Below, piece by piece: positions 20,968 through 33,990 of a DNA stretch of 64,000 bases. The DNA is taken from NCBI GenBank assembly GCA_013180625.2, contig SNVD02008161.1:124001-188000 (forward strand), given 5' to 3'. Origin of the DNA: Boswellia sacra (Eukaryota > Streptophyta > Magnoliopsida > Sapindales > Burseraceae). The notes below the pieces were generated by a model that saw nothing but the letters and a program-made list of their open reading frames with translations, had not been told where the DNA came from and ran no database searches. Positions within the stretch are counted from its first letter, which is position 1. Every line of letters starts with the position of its first letter. Made by a program: the position numbers and the translations under genes.

Positions 20968-23900
20968 TTAGGTAACATGCTTTGCCCACTCAGATCTGAT
21001 ATCATTAATCTCTTCATCATTATATTTTTCTTTCTTGTTAAACTGCAACATAATCAAGCATAATACTTCTCTAACAATATCCACACTTGATAAAAGAAGT
21101 AAAATTAACACCAACTCACCTTCTTACACAGGATCCTAGGGTCTAACATGATTTCTTTAATATATCTTAGAATGTAATACCCACATTCAAAGTGTCCTAC
21201 CTGTCTTGGGCCCTATATATCCGTAAATAATTTGTTATTAACATAATAATTGTGTTTACACATTGTTGAAATGTCATATAAATATCAAAATCATTAAAAT
21301 TATACCTTTATTGAAATCCAGTAAATTTTCTTCTTCTTTTTATTTCCAACAAATTCTTGCCAAGACGTAAATCCCCTACAAGCACATATAATTAACATTA
21401 ATACTCATAAACTTCCAAAAACTGATTTGTTTTATGTTAAGAATGACATGAAAATACTGGGTTATAACTTCTTTAACATCTTCACCAATAGCTCTCCTCA
21501 TTGAATCAAGATAATATATTTTAAAGGCTGTTATGTCAAACACCTCATAGTCTAGTTGCCACCAACTTACAATAAGTGAATAGTAATACAAAATACTGAA
21601 AATAATTAATCAAATTCTATAAATTAAATTAACACAAGTTAATAATCAAAATATACCCTAGGTTGTCAGGAAGAAAAACAAACTTCCTATCTTTGAAACT
21701 TTTTAGCTTGTTTGCAATTGATTCAGACATGTCAGCACACAAATTGGCATCTTGAAGCTTGTTTGGTAGGACTGTTGATGGGTTGATAAAGACAAACTGT
21801 TGTGTGGCTGATCCTCCTTCCAATGTCTCATATAGCTGACTATAACAACAAATATAATCAATGAACTCTTGCCATGCAATTACCACAAAAGAAGCAAATC
21901 AATTAATTAAATAAATGAACTTTCAAAGTGCAACCGGAAATTGATATCAAAATCTAGTAAATGTTGTTAACGATATTAAAGTATCAACATTAAAAAACCG
22001 CATCTATATTCATAGACAAATAACTATAAATATAAAGAACATAACAAATGAATATGATAGAGGAAAACTTAAACTTGTTGTGAAGTTGATAACATTTCTA
22101 TCAATGTATAATATTCCAAAAACAGCCTTCTGGTGCCTTTAAGCTATATTGCACAACCTCTCTAGTTAACAAACCAGAAAATAGACGTTCACATTTTCAT
22201 AATATAATATCTCAAAATCAAATGAGTACCAAAAAATCCTGCAAAGTGTAGGGTTAAGCTCCCAAAGTATAACATCAACACGTAACAAAACAAAAAAAAT
22301 CAATGGTAATATTGCATGCGGGCATAATGATGAAAATAGAACCAAAAATAAAAAGAAAATATATTAGATTTGCTTAAAATCTTATTATTTCCAATATGCA
22401 CAATAGTTAAAACCAAACAACAAACTTAGTCAATAATGGCATAAAAGATGATATATATTCAAACCTTATATAAATTGAGATACAGTTTTGCGATAGCTCC
22501 TTATAGTCGATGATGCACCTCATATCACCATGAGACAAATAGGTTGCAACATTGTACCCAAATAATCCTACCTCAAACTGAATTTTAATGTCTTTATCCT
22601 TGTCCACCTGAATGTTCACTAATCATTCAAGCATCACCGCTGCCTTAGGTTTTGGGATTTGCTTCTTACCTTGTTTTTCATCCATTCGCAGTGCTTTCAA
22701 CTTCTAGCCGACTTTCTTTTTTCGGGGGCTTGATTCAGTTACATCCTATGTTTAAAAATCTCATAAAATATTAGTAAATTTCATGCCTTTAAGGTTAAAT
22801 TGAGGCAAATGATAGATAAAGCATAAATTGAGCGATGTTGATTCTTCATTACCTTATCAGTTTCAACAACAAGATGTGCAGGCCATTCCACATGTTCCCC
22901 TACTGCATCATATATGGTTTATGGTATATCTTCATTCAACTGTATAGGTAGCATGGCAACTCGATCGAAACAAACCTCAATGCATACCACCATGTTTGGA
23001 TCCCCATTTGTCAAAATTTTTTCAATTGCTTTTGTGTCTCCATTTGGTTGCACTTTCAAATTACACCATCTAGGTTGAAACAAATTAGAAAATAATATAT
23101 GATTTTCCATCGCTACACAAAAGGTCAACAAAAATATTTATATCAATACTGTTAAACCTCACATTTATTCTTACTTGTGTAGTTTGAGCATGTGGAGTTT
23201 GCTCCTTCACACCATCCTCCTGATCTGCCAATTTCATTTCCTTTTTCACTTTGCTAATGCTACTTGCATGTACTACTTCACTTGAGACCTTGTCAGATGC
23301 CGCAGATGGAGTTTGCACCATGTCCTCAGATTTATGAACTCCAAAATTGAATTGATTCTCTACCACTGTGTTACTTGACCCTCCTGACTTAACTGTCGCT
23401 ACTTGGCTCGTGAGAATGGCTATCTTTGCATCTCTTTCTTCAATCTGTTTTTTCAGGTCTTCAACAATTTTTTCACTTTCATAAGTTTGATGTAATCTTG
23501 AAAAATACTTGAAGATGTCACAAATTTGCCCAACCCCCCTCACCCTCCCACTATGCTCGCCTTTCTCTAATGCTCGGGCAAGAATATCATTGCAATCTAA
23601 AGTGTCTATAACACTCAACGCTGATTGTGCCTTTAACTCATCCTATAACAGACCAAAATTATTAGGTAAGAGTTACAATTTCTATTGGACAGGTTATCCC
23701 AACAAGTATAAAAACATAGAATTTAATGCTAAGTAGATAGAATTACTCACAATCTTCTCCACAATAGGAACCACATTCGGATGTTAGTTACCATCTTTGT
23801 TCCTCTTTCTAGCTTGCACCCACAAATCAGCTCGATCAATGGGCGAAGTCCAATCACCAGATTCCTCTCGCTACACATATTAAGGAATAAGTAAATTGTC

Positions 23901-25556
23901 TTATTTGAAAGCTAAATACCAGTTGTATGAAAACCATAAACACTCATATAAATAAACATAACCATATTACCATTTTTTCTTCCAACTTTGCATAACCTGA
24001 TTGTTCAGTACAATGGTCATATTTGTTCATCTTTCTTCTCTTGCTTTGAATTGTGTGATATTCCTTCAGATTTTGTAATCAATTTCATGTCATTATATGC
24101 ATATAACAAAATAAATTCACCTATAGCAAAATTTATTTAGATCATTAACCATTCTGTGTAACTCAACTTAATAAAACAAAATTCATATTAGAAAAAGAAT
24201 TAGTCTTTTACATAAAAAGACTAATCTGACTCAACTGACATTACTTTAACTCAGCCACAATAATATCTAAAGAAAATGCTAGGTTAATGTTCCAAAAGTT
24301 ACATTTGTTCTAAAGCATCACTTATGGCAACTGAGTTCATAGTTTGATCAAAAGGGATTAACAAACAAAATGTCACATCACTGTTTTCTTTCTACATACG
24401 AAATAGACTTCACATATACATGTCATAAGGCATGCACTTATACATTTTTTATACATCATCCTTCAATACCTTCTCTTACATACAACCTAAAAAGCAAACC
24501 AGATTATTAGTATAGATAATTAATTTTTTAGTTCCAACTTTCATATGTATATTCAACTAATTTCTCAAGTGGTCATGTTCCACTCCTCTACATTAATGAG
24601 TATTTAACCGAAAAGCACATTGAAATTTATACCTGTCCATTCCTAAATAAGGATTAATTAAGGATTAAATTTACCGTGCTAGGACAAAAATTTATTTAAA
24701 TAAGGAGTTTATCATATTATACTTAAAAAATAAAAAAGCTAAAGAATGGTATGACAAGTTACACAACACAAAATATGAAATTGCAGTCCACAAATGACAA
24801 ATTTTTTAAGCACTAAAATAGATTAACGTTGAATAATCACTTATTTACACTACAACCTAGAGCTATGACATGACTTTTAATCACAAATATCAAATTACCA
24901 TGTTATGATGACCTCTTATGCTAAGATTTCGGATAGCAAACTAATGCAAACAAATTTAATAAGAATCTTTACCTGAAACTCATCACTCACACAGTATGCA
25001 ACAAATTTATCCCAATATTCTTGTTGAATTTTTCCGCGATACTCCTCTGGTGGATATTTCAATTTTGTAGGGTCACCCTTATTTGGCAAAACAAATCTAC
25101 TGGTCAACCAAAACTTAAAATTTTTTCAAGCTGTACCAGCTTTTTGCAATAAGTAAGTCTTCTATTTGTCATAAACGTCAAATTTGCTCTACAAAAATTG
25201 TTTTAACCGATTAGAACAAAACACATACAAAATATTATTACGTCATACTTATAGATTAAGATGAATACCTTAATTTGTTCCCATATCTTGTTTTTATAGT
25301 CGTCTTTCACAGCTTTCCAACTTGGACATGTAATGGGGACTGACCCACTTGCCAAAACACCAATAATGGATATGAGTGCATTCCTATTGTCCCCAATTGG
25401 CACCCCGTTGGTGGCAGTTATAATCGGCAGCTTCACACCTTTATTTATTTATTTTTTTGTTCTAACTCCTTTGCATATGCCTCTTTTCTTACACTTTCTT
25501 GGTGCCTCCCTACTATTCTGATCATCATTCAATTCTTTCTTGCCATCCTCCTCCAT
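20968..25556 (-). pseudogene. CACTA second gene: Ptta/En/Spm protein with Ulp1-like C48 protease end
   Basis: Starts at ATG 25556 (MEEDGKKELNDDQ), then VPITCPSWKAVKDDYKNKIW and FVLPNKGDPTKLKYPPEEYR, EYWDKFVAYCVSDEF (Ptta/En/Spm transposase domain, 25430-24960). GDWTSPIDRADLWVQ (about 23860) and GEHSGRVRGVGQ precede a coiled coil, VEDLKKQIEERDAKIAILTS (23460-23400). After a linker, a cysteine protease C48 end follows: ITAFKIYYLDSMRR (about 21535) and RQVGHFECGYYILRYIKEI (about 21210-21155), with the catalytic Cys in ECGYY. The last exon, after GTGAGT...TTGCAG, ends DEEINDIRSEWAKHVT and a stop at 20968. Introns separate the pieces; several stops and frameshifts suggest it is dead. Such protease ends are known in plant CACTA proteins. 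The catalytic His could not be placed. Confidence 0.8.
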
Positions 25557-25741
25557 TGCCACTATCCTTAAAAAAAAAACACAAAATTTTATTAATCTAT
25601 TAAATACACCTGTTACTATGGAATGCACAAGGAATATGCAATATACTATAATACATTCTTTATGATATTTCAAAATAATACAATTAATAAACAAAGTAGA
25701 ACCATATATGTTATTTGATAAGGTGAACCTTTTAACATTTA

Positions 25742-28700
25742 TTACAAATTGTTGATAGTTTTGTTGTCAATCCATATGCCATCTAAATCCTCTCTAATGC
25801 ACCCACTCTCATCATCCTCAAATGTGTCAAATGACTCAACAGTAGGTAAAGCATTTGTGAATATATGTTGTTCAATCAATGAAGGTATTTCATCTTGACT
25901 TCTATCTATTTTGTAACATTTATCAGAGGTGAACTACACTATAAACCATCTTTCATCACTTTGGTCTGTCATATAAAATACTTGCTTAACTTGCAAAGCA
26001 AGAACAAATGAATCTGACTTGTATCTGACACGAGCGAGATCAACCGATGGCACCCCAAACTCATCAACTCTAACACCCCTATTGTTGTCAACCGAATCAC
26101 ATTACAACATAGGGAAGCTGAAGGAGTGGTAATCCAACTCCCATATCTTGTTAATTACACCATAGAAAGTTAGATCCCCAACTATCGGATTTTTGTCTTT
26201 GGCACTAGAAATTTGCATTGTTGTTGCCACAATGCTAACTCCACTATTTTGATGGACTTTGTGTTCCCCATATTCTCTTGTATGGTAATGAGAGTTTTTG
26301 ATGACGTAACCGGAATAACTTGTCACATATGGACAAGGCCCTTCCGCTAACCATTTCAATGTGGGAGAGATGTCCTCATTATTATTAACAGCATTCCCAA
26401 CCTATTAAAGATCAATGCGAAAAATGTAATTATGAAGCTCTATAGAGAAATTATTTACTTAAAAACACTAATTTAGAAGGCAATATGTTGAAATTCAATA
26501 GTTTCTCCGATTTGATAAGGTCAATATGTACCTCTGATTTAAACCATATGGTTGTGTTCATCTTTTAGCCACTTTGCATTTTTCACTTGCTTAGGAAAAC
26601 GAGTCTTCAACCAATAGGTATGCATTCTAGCAAAACAAATACAACATTGGTTAGATATATAGGAAAGAATAAGGAATTGAAATGTAACTAAAATTATAAT
26701 AAGAAAATTAGACACTTACTCAATGTAAAGTTGCACTTCGTCCATGTTGTGTAATACATATAGGTGTACTTGTGACCATTCTTCTTGAGAAATAGAAATC
26801 ACTCGACCTCTAAGTAATGGACCATCAAATTCAATAGGTCCATCAACAACACGAACATACTCTGAGCAAAAATCAATTGCCTATGATGTAATGTAACACT
26901 CAGCAATACATCCTTCTGGTTGATTTCTATTCCGAACAAATCATTTAAGAATTTTCACGTATCTCTGAAAAGGATACATCCATCTAAGATAGATAGGCCC
27001 ACACAACCTAACTTCTCTAACAAGATGTATTGTTAGGTGCACCATGATATCAAAAAACGACGGTGGAAAGTATTTCTCAAGCAAACACAAGGTTATGACA
27101 AGCTCACTTTGAATTTTTTGTAACTTAGGAACGTCAACCACTTTGGAGTAGAGGTTATTGAAGAAGACACACAACTTAGTAGTGGCGTACAAACATGCTT
27201 AGGCAACACTGATCTCATGGCCAATGGTAGTAATTGTTGCATCAAAGCATGACAATCATGGCACTTAAGACCAACCAACTTTTAATCATCCATGGATACA
27301 AGGTTCCTAAAATTGGAACAATATCCAAAAGGAACTCTAAGGTCATGTAAAGTTTGGTAAAACATATGTTTCTCTTTCTTACTTAGTATGTAACAAGCAG
27401 GAGGCAAATATGTTCGACTGTTTTTGTGGGATGGTTGTAATTTTTCCCTCAAACCTATCTCTGCAAGATCTAATCTAGAGTTAAGATTATCTTTTGTCTT
27501 CCCTGGAAAATTTAACAGTGTGCCATAAATACTCTCACAAACATTTTTTTCAATGTGCATCACATCTAAGTTGTGTCAAACATATAAATGTTTCCAATAT
27601 GGGAGATTCAAGAAAATTGATTTTTTCTTATAATATTGGCTTTCATTAGGATCACTTTTCTTTCTTTTCCTATCCTTACTTTTCCCCTAAATATTTTGGA
27701 AATTTTCTAGTTTTTTAAAGATGTCCTCCCCGCTAAGTGGTTTGGGAGGGAGAACATGTTTGGGGTGTCCATTAAATGCCTTTTTTTGATACCCATATGG
27801 ATTATTAGAGGAGGGAATCGTCTGTGACCTATATAGATGTTTTTCTTGCCATGTTTTAACCCACATGAAGATGTTTCTTCCTCATATATTAGACAACCAT
27901 AGTACCCTTTTACAAAACACCCAAAAAGGTTGCCATATGCTGGAAAATTATTGATTGTCCACAACAATACGACCCACATGTTAAAAGTTTCCTTTTTGTA
28001 AGAATCATACACATCAACTCATTCATTGCATAAAAGTTTCAAATCACCAACCAATAGTGCCAAAGAAACATCTATGTCATTATCGGTCATCGTGGTCCAA
28101 ATATCAGAAGAGATAACATAATAAATCTCTTCTTCATACATAACCATGGAAGGAGATTATAAACAACAGTAAGCACAGACCAACAACTATAAGTGCTACT
28201 CATGGTACTATATGGATTTATCCCATCAGCTGAAATTCCTAATCTAAGATTTCTACTTTCAGCACCAAAGGTAGACCACAACTGGTCAATTAAAGTCTAA
28301 GAGTGGGTCTCAACAGGGTGCCTAAGTTTTCCATCTATGATTCTACCATTGGCATGCCAATTTAGGTCTTTTGCAATCTCAGTAGATTGAAATAACCTCC
28401 TAAACCTTGAAAATGGGGGAAGTACCACAAGACTTTCGTGGGGATGCCTTTTCTAGATTTAGAGCTTTTAGACGTTTTCTTCCATCTTGACAATCCACAA
28501 GTAGGACAAGAGCCAAAGGATGCAGACTCTTTTCTATATAAAATGTAATCATTAGGACATGCATGTATTTTTTCATATGACAATCCCAATGAAACCATTG
28601 TTTTCTTTGCTTCATACATGGATGAAGGCATTTCATTTTGTGGTGGCAACATTTCTGAAATTACTTTAAGTAGTTCTAAAAAACTATTATCCGACCATCC

Positions 28701-29155
28701 AGATGTCCCTTTAATATTATAAAGTTTCATGAGTGTGGATAATTTTGTGTGAGCTATGCATCCTACTTATAAGGGCTTCTCAGCATCTTCAAGTAATTTT
28801 TTCAAAGATTTCGGATCATTGTCACAATATTTGAATGCCTCATTGACCATATCTATACCATCATCTATAGGAAAAAAACATTCATCAAATGATGAGTTGA
28901 TGAAGTTACTAGGTTCCCTAATTGGATTTGCTTCCCCATGCCAAATCCAAGTGTTGTAATTTGTGTCAAACCTATTGGATAATAAATGATGATGTAATTC
29001 ATTTTTAGTATGAAAGTCCGAGCAACGACAAGCATTGCATGGGCACCTCATGAAGTTTGGTTAATTGTGTGGGCAGAGGCAAAATCTGAGAAATTCCTAT
29101 CCCTGATGTCATACTTAACAAACAACCTATCCTTCCACATCCAAGATTTGTCCAT
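25742..29155 (-). pseudogene. CACTA tnp2 transposase
   Basis: Starts at ATG 29155 (MDKSWMWKDRL), the typical start of the transposase-associated domain, which continues after a frameshift as MRCPCNACRCSDFHTKNELH with its paired cysteines (29051). The tnp2 core follows: WSDNSFLELLKVISEMLP (28700), CPTCGLSRWKKT, DGINPYSTMSSTYSCW (28230), FPAYGNLFGC (27940) and MHIEKNVCESIYGTLLN (27560). DUF4218-like VGLKCHDCHALMQQLLPLA and LEKYFPPSFFDIMVHLTIHL come next (27275-27030), then DUF4216-like NSGVSIVATTMQ, WELDYHSFSFPML (26260-26105) and an acidic tail ending at stop 25742. The protein should bind the terminal repeats and cut DNA. Many stops and frameshifts break it. Confidence 0.88.
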
Positions 29156-31895
29156 TCCTTGTATTGGTAAAACACCTATTGAAGCAATTAAGCTTAAGAG
29201 TGTTGCTAAGGATAAAATACATAATTGGTAAAAACAAATCAGATTTTATTTTGAAATGTTTGTCATTGTTTTGCTAGCTACTTAAGTTTTCTGATTTGTA
29301 TTTTCTAAATTCATAAATTTCTGGGTTAAAAGGCAACATATGTAAAATTTAGACGTAGACACTAGTTTAATACTATGGCAAGGGAGAAATGATTTGTGTT
29401 ATGAATGGGGCGAATTTACAAGATTAAATGGGTGAAATAATATCCACTAGAATCTAAAACAAATTTCTACATACAATAAACATAAAGAGACACGTATAAT
29501 TGCGCATAAAGATATTTAATAATAATATTATGATCATTGTAAGCATGTATACATCTATAAACACGTCATCTACAGTGGTTTACAATATTACTCTATGCAT
29601 GAGAGATAACATTAATCCATACAAATAATCTCAATGCTCAAACAAACATTCATGGTCCAAAAAATATGTATTAGTATGCAGTTTTGTTGACACTTCAAAT
29701 TTCAAATATAATTTATCATTATAAACAATAACTTTGAAAAGAAAAATACCTGGTGGCTTATTTGACTAATGTTAATCCTCTAGTCGTTGATGATGACATT
29801 GAAACTTAGATTGAAAAAGCTATGAAGTTGGCAGTGATATAAGTCAAACAACAATTTTCTATAAAACAAGAAATAGTTTTACGTTACTTCTAAAAGCCAA
29901 ATAATTTTGTGGGTCACTTTGTCACAAAATCCAACAATATATATACACTAATACTAATCAGACTAATATAAACAGATCACTAACTCCTTAATTTTAACGT
30001 TAAACAATATGATGAATTGATCGAACACATAGCATGTCCCGAAAAAGAAGGAAAAAGGCAAAATATCATATCAGAATAACATAATTCAAAAAGTAAATTA
30101 ATCAGATTTAAACTTGGAGCTAACTATGCTATTATGGCAAGAGGAGACCACGTATTAGAAACTAAAAACTTCCAAAAATTCCTGTAAATGAAGCCTAATC
30201 TTTATGAGACTACATGGGTTATGATTGGCTTTGAGACAATTTTAAACATTATGGGTTATGATCTCTTGTACCTATCAATTGTTGCTCTCACACTGCAAAC
30301 TGAATAACACAACATTGAGAACTTATGAAAAGCAAGCAATAATGCATTATTCAATACATAAATTATCATATCAACTGAATGGAAATTGAGATATCTATAT
30401 TTATTTTCTATTTGTATGCAACAGCTTATAAAGGTCAATAAAGAATGTTAGAGAAATATATTCTCTAGTTTGAAGAAATTCAAACAGGACCAGTCTTATT
30501 TCATAGTATTATTTGAGGCCTTGATCCTTCTAATATGAAATTTAAAGGTTCGAAGAAAATCACTGTATGCCATGGTCAACCTATTAGAACCGTACATTAA
30601 TACCTGGAGTATTGATAAAATATATGATCCTCTTTTAAGCTTATTAGCCTATTAATTTGCAGGCTTTACAAATCTGTACATCTTTAGCAAGTTAAAATCA
30701 TTCAAAGGTTATCTAATCTAAAATCTTCAATTCATGCCCATGCTCTTTACATATCAGATATATATCTTGCTCCCCAGACAAATTTTATATTGATTAGGCT
30801 AGGAATTCAGAATAATTCCTTGTAGGTGTATTTGGAATCTATAGCCATCAATCTATTCTTAGTTTCAAAAATTTCAATATCCTCAAGAATGATCATAAAG
30901 AAAAATCAACTATAGTTATGTCTTTGCTAATTTTTTTTCCAATTTAAGTGATAGAGTATAACTTCGAAAGATATAATATTGCCTACTCCAAAAGGAAAGT
31001 GTCATCATAAATCATAGTGAAACAAATTGAAATATTGAGTCTAACTATATTATAGAATGCAAATTAATTTGTTATTCAAGCTAGTGATTTTATCTTTTTA
31101 AGGAAAAATTGAAAGTAATTATATAAGAATCAATCCAATTGAGTCTTTGCCTACTCTCTTTACCTACTCCAATTCAACATATATAGTGGAACCACAAAAT
31201 GCATTGACCAAGAAAAAAAAAGATATATGTGTGTGTGTGTACGGGCGCAAGTGTGCATGTGTATTATACAATCAAATTTAGATAAAACAGCTTCTTGAGT
31301 TTGGTTGGTATTATAGAGTCAAGAAGGTATGTATTTGGAGTCTATTAAGTAATGGACAAACACAGACCGAACCAGTAAGTAGCATCCAATTATAAAACAC
31401 ATTTAGCTATAGAAACACATTTTAGAAACAAATAATTATATTTAGTTATACCAGTGGTAATAATAACCACACATCAAGCTCTAAATTAAGTGTTATTAAG
31501 ATCAATTTAAAATCATGGCCCTAGTACTGCATCGTACTATTTATTTTACTTAAAATAAGTGTACTGTACACCAATACAATAACCATTGCATATGCCACTT
31601 GAAATTTAATCAGTAAAATATTCCAACACAAACAACTTCGTTAAGCGTATTGATAATAAATTACCAACTTTCCAACCAAATAAGTATACTGGTTGAAAAT
31701 TTTGTCGATGGTTATACAAAAATATTTCACCTTGGACTTTATAAAGTTATAAGTGACAATAAGAATAGTTGAAGTGCTTCTATCAGTTAGACCAGTAACA
31801 TATCCACTTGGCCAACATACAAATAAATAAACAAGCAAAAACAGGGTGCGATTCCAAGCAGCTTGTAAAACTTTTTTACAAAGAATTGAAGTTAC
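29156..31895 (-). other. Intron-like 5' spacer of CACTA element
   Basis: AT-rich sequence without credible ORFs between the tnp2 start and an upstream exon. Features seen are a short TG/TGTG microsatellite (31225-31265) and one copy of a 58-bp direct repeat (31621-31678, repeated at 32065-32122). Probably 5' introns of the tnp2 gene, possibly with further unrecognised insertions. Confidence 0.45.
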
Positions 31896-32024
31896 CTTTG
31901 AAGTGAGGCAGTATTTGGTCCTCTCGTTTCCAAGGAAACTATCAGAACCTAGGAACTTCCCTTCTCCAAGTATTCTAACCTATTCCTCAGCATAGTATGA
32001 CACCAAATCACTGGATCTGACAAC
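31896..32024 (-). other. Probable short exon in CACTA 5' region
   Basis: On the minus strand a pyrimidine-rich acceptor (TTTTATTTGTTTTGGTTAG) and a donor (CAAAG|GTAAC) bound 129 bases, a multiple of three. One frame is open but for a single stop and contains SSDLVSYYAEE and EGKFLGSDSFLGNEDQILPH. It may be a leader exon of the CACTA transcript or a captured host exon; I do not recognise the peptide. Confidence 0.35.
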
Positions 32025-32289
32025 CTAACCAAAACAAATAAAAAGAAAAGCTTCTCACTGTGTATTCCAACACAAACAAATTCTTTAAGTGTATTGATAA
32101 TAAATCACCAACTTTCCAACTGAAATACTGTAACTTTTCTACGACAATCAACAAACTTTTCAACCAGCACATATCATAAAAGATTTAAATAATCAACAGT
32201 TTAACCAAAACACAAATTAACTGATGTAAAATAGCTGTTAAATTTCCTTTCTATAAAAACAAAATCAAATTTTTTATCCTCACCATGAG

Positions 32290-32671
32290 AAAGCTCCTTT
32301 GCTAGTCCAAGTAGCTGCCACTTACAGTGTTCTTCTTTAGATCTAGGATCGTGAGAAAGCTCTTGCAAAGAGCGAGTGACTTGATGCAAGAGAAATTGAC
32401 GAGGGAGGATTGAGTAAGAGAAACCAGTGAGCAAGGGAGATGAGGGATCGAGCGATTGAGCGTTGATCAGATAAGAGAAAGATTAGTCTAGTCAATTGGT
32501 TGTAATTGAAATGATTAGTTGATCGAGTGATGGAGACAAGGGATTAAGTGGCTAGGGCAGAAAAGAAAGAAAAAGGTGAGGAAGTGACTGAAAGAGGGAA
32601 AGAAAGAGGGAAAGAGACTTAGGTCAAAAGTAGAAGAGGGAAAAGGAAATATATATAGAGTTGTCGATTTT
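32290..32671 (-). promoter_or_regulatory. CACTA promoter remnant and 5' leader
   Basis: Read on the minus strand, a TATA-like CTATATATATTT (about 32660-32649) is followed by a long CT-rich leader (CTCTTTCCCTC repeats, 32620-32560) and a donor-like CTCATG|GTGAGG near 32284. This layout is usual for the start of an En/Spm transcript. The terminal and subterminal repeats that should lie to the right are absent, so the element is broken close to its transcription start. Confidence 0.5.
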
Positions 32672-33990
32672 TCACCACGACTGCCAGCTTTGCTTCACTT
32701 CTTGAGGTAATTTCTTCCTTTTTTTGCACCTTCATGTTTTGTCTATAAAAATTTCTTTTTTTTTCTGTCTTATTCATAATAGATGTGGACTTATGAGTTA
32801 GGAGTGCTACCATTGCCACTTCCTACTTGTCAAGACTTTTCTTTTTCACGGATGAAGAGGTGGGTTGCACGTCATGAGGAGTTTGAAAGATATCACGCTC
32901 TAGATTTCTTTCATGATTGCATCCACATGATGATTTGGGAGAGGGTAAAAGACATTACACTCAATAATTTATGCTTATTCATTCCGTAATCTCACCACAC
33001 TACTATCATTCGTAGATCCATTTTGAGTCGTGGGGGCCTGTTAAGGCTTGGTCAGCTGCTATGAGGGTCATTGCTTCATTCACCAACTATTGCATCCTTC
33101 TCCCATGCGTTAACAGCATGATGTGATATTTAAGTGATCAAGTATGCAATTGGTTCAAAGGTCTAGATCATCATCGAATTCCTCATTCTCTACCACTCTT
33201 GATGATAGATTCTGCTGACTTGACTATGTAGCAGAGGTGACCAACTACACTGTAGGGATTCATTTGAGTGAGCTTGAGTTCCCTGAGATGACAATATCTT
33301 ATGCCAAGTGGGCCTAAGCCAGCTTGCTATATGCTAAGCCAAGTTAGTCTGCTTCCAATCGTTATGGTAGTTCTTCAGCCTATCATGGGAAGTGATCGAG
33401 GGTTTCCTCCTCTGGTATTGGCACAGTCGCCACTTTTGTTACTGCTACTAAGCAACCACGTCTGCCACCAGCTGCTGCAGCTACTCCAACCGTTTCAGTT
33501 GGTCATGTGATTGGCAACCTCCAGACCTACCCCAGCAATATAGTCTATATGTGGGATGCTAATGGGTAGATCAGCAGCCATCTGATTACTGAGGATCCGA
33601 CCATGCCTGTTTCTTTCATTCCTTATGATACCTCTCTGGTAAGCCTTCTTACTATGTCTTCAAGTTTCTTGTTATTCTTTGAATATCTATTAGTCATACA
33701 AATGCAATGTAATGCATGTACCACGATCTTCCATGAAGCATGTCTTTTGTATACAAGCTACTTCTTATAGGTATGTCTTACAAATGTCTCATCAGTATTA
33801 GGTAAAGCACTACTTTATGCTTCATGTATGCATGATTTCTGTCTTAATAATTCTTCTAACTATATGCTTCTTGCTTAGATTAGACAAGTCATCAAGAGAT
33901 TGCTCGTCTAGAGCGAGAGATTACCGCCTTCAGGCCCAAGTTGCTGCTTTTTTTGTTGATGATGATCATGATGAGTGAGGCTTATCGCCA
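32672..33990 (+). pseudogene. Antisense plant mobile domain (PMD) gene of G, 3' part
   Basis: SFASLLE ends at a donor GAG|GTAATTTC (32706/32707); the 76-base intron closes at CATAATAG (32782) and the next exon opens MWTYELGVLPLPLP, restoring the LL.xWxYE..P motif of PMD proteins. After a second intron (about 32945-33015) ESWGPVKAWSAAMRVIASF and KGLDHHRIPHS follow, then a C-terminal part with VGHVIGNLQTYPSN (33490-33540) and a further intron (33640-33870). The 5' half, present in F, is lost in the CACTA junction deletion. The gene runs opposite to G's pol. PMD proteins are a plant family shared by host silencing factors (MAIN/MAIL1) and transposons. Confidence 0.75.

Larger units (their letters stand above)
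19134..32671 (-). mobile_element. CACTA (En/Spm) DNA transposon, one end missing
   Basis: The left end starts with the canonical terminal repeat CACTACAAGAAAA inside LTR B, with TAT as the likely 3-bp target site. Inside are two minus-strand genes, a tnp2 transposase (29155 to 25742) and a Ptta/En/Spm protein with a C48 protease end (25556 to 20968), plus a 5' leader and TATA box at the right. No complementary TTTTCTTGTAGTG end is found; the element stops at its own promoter near 32671, where G sequence resumes. The right end was therefore lost in a deletion. Confidence 0.85.
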
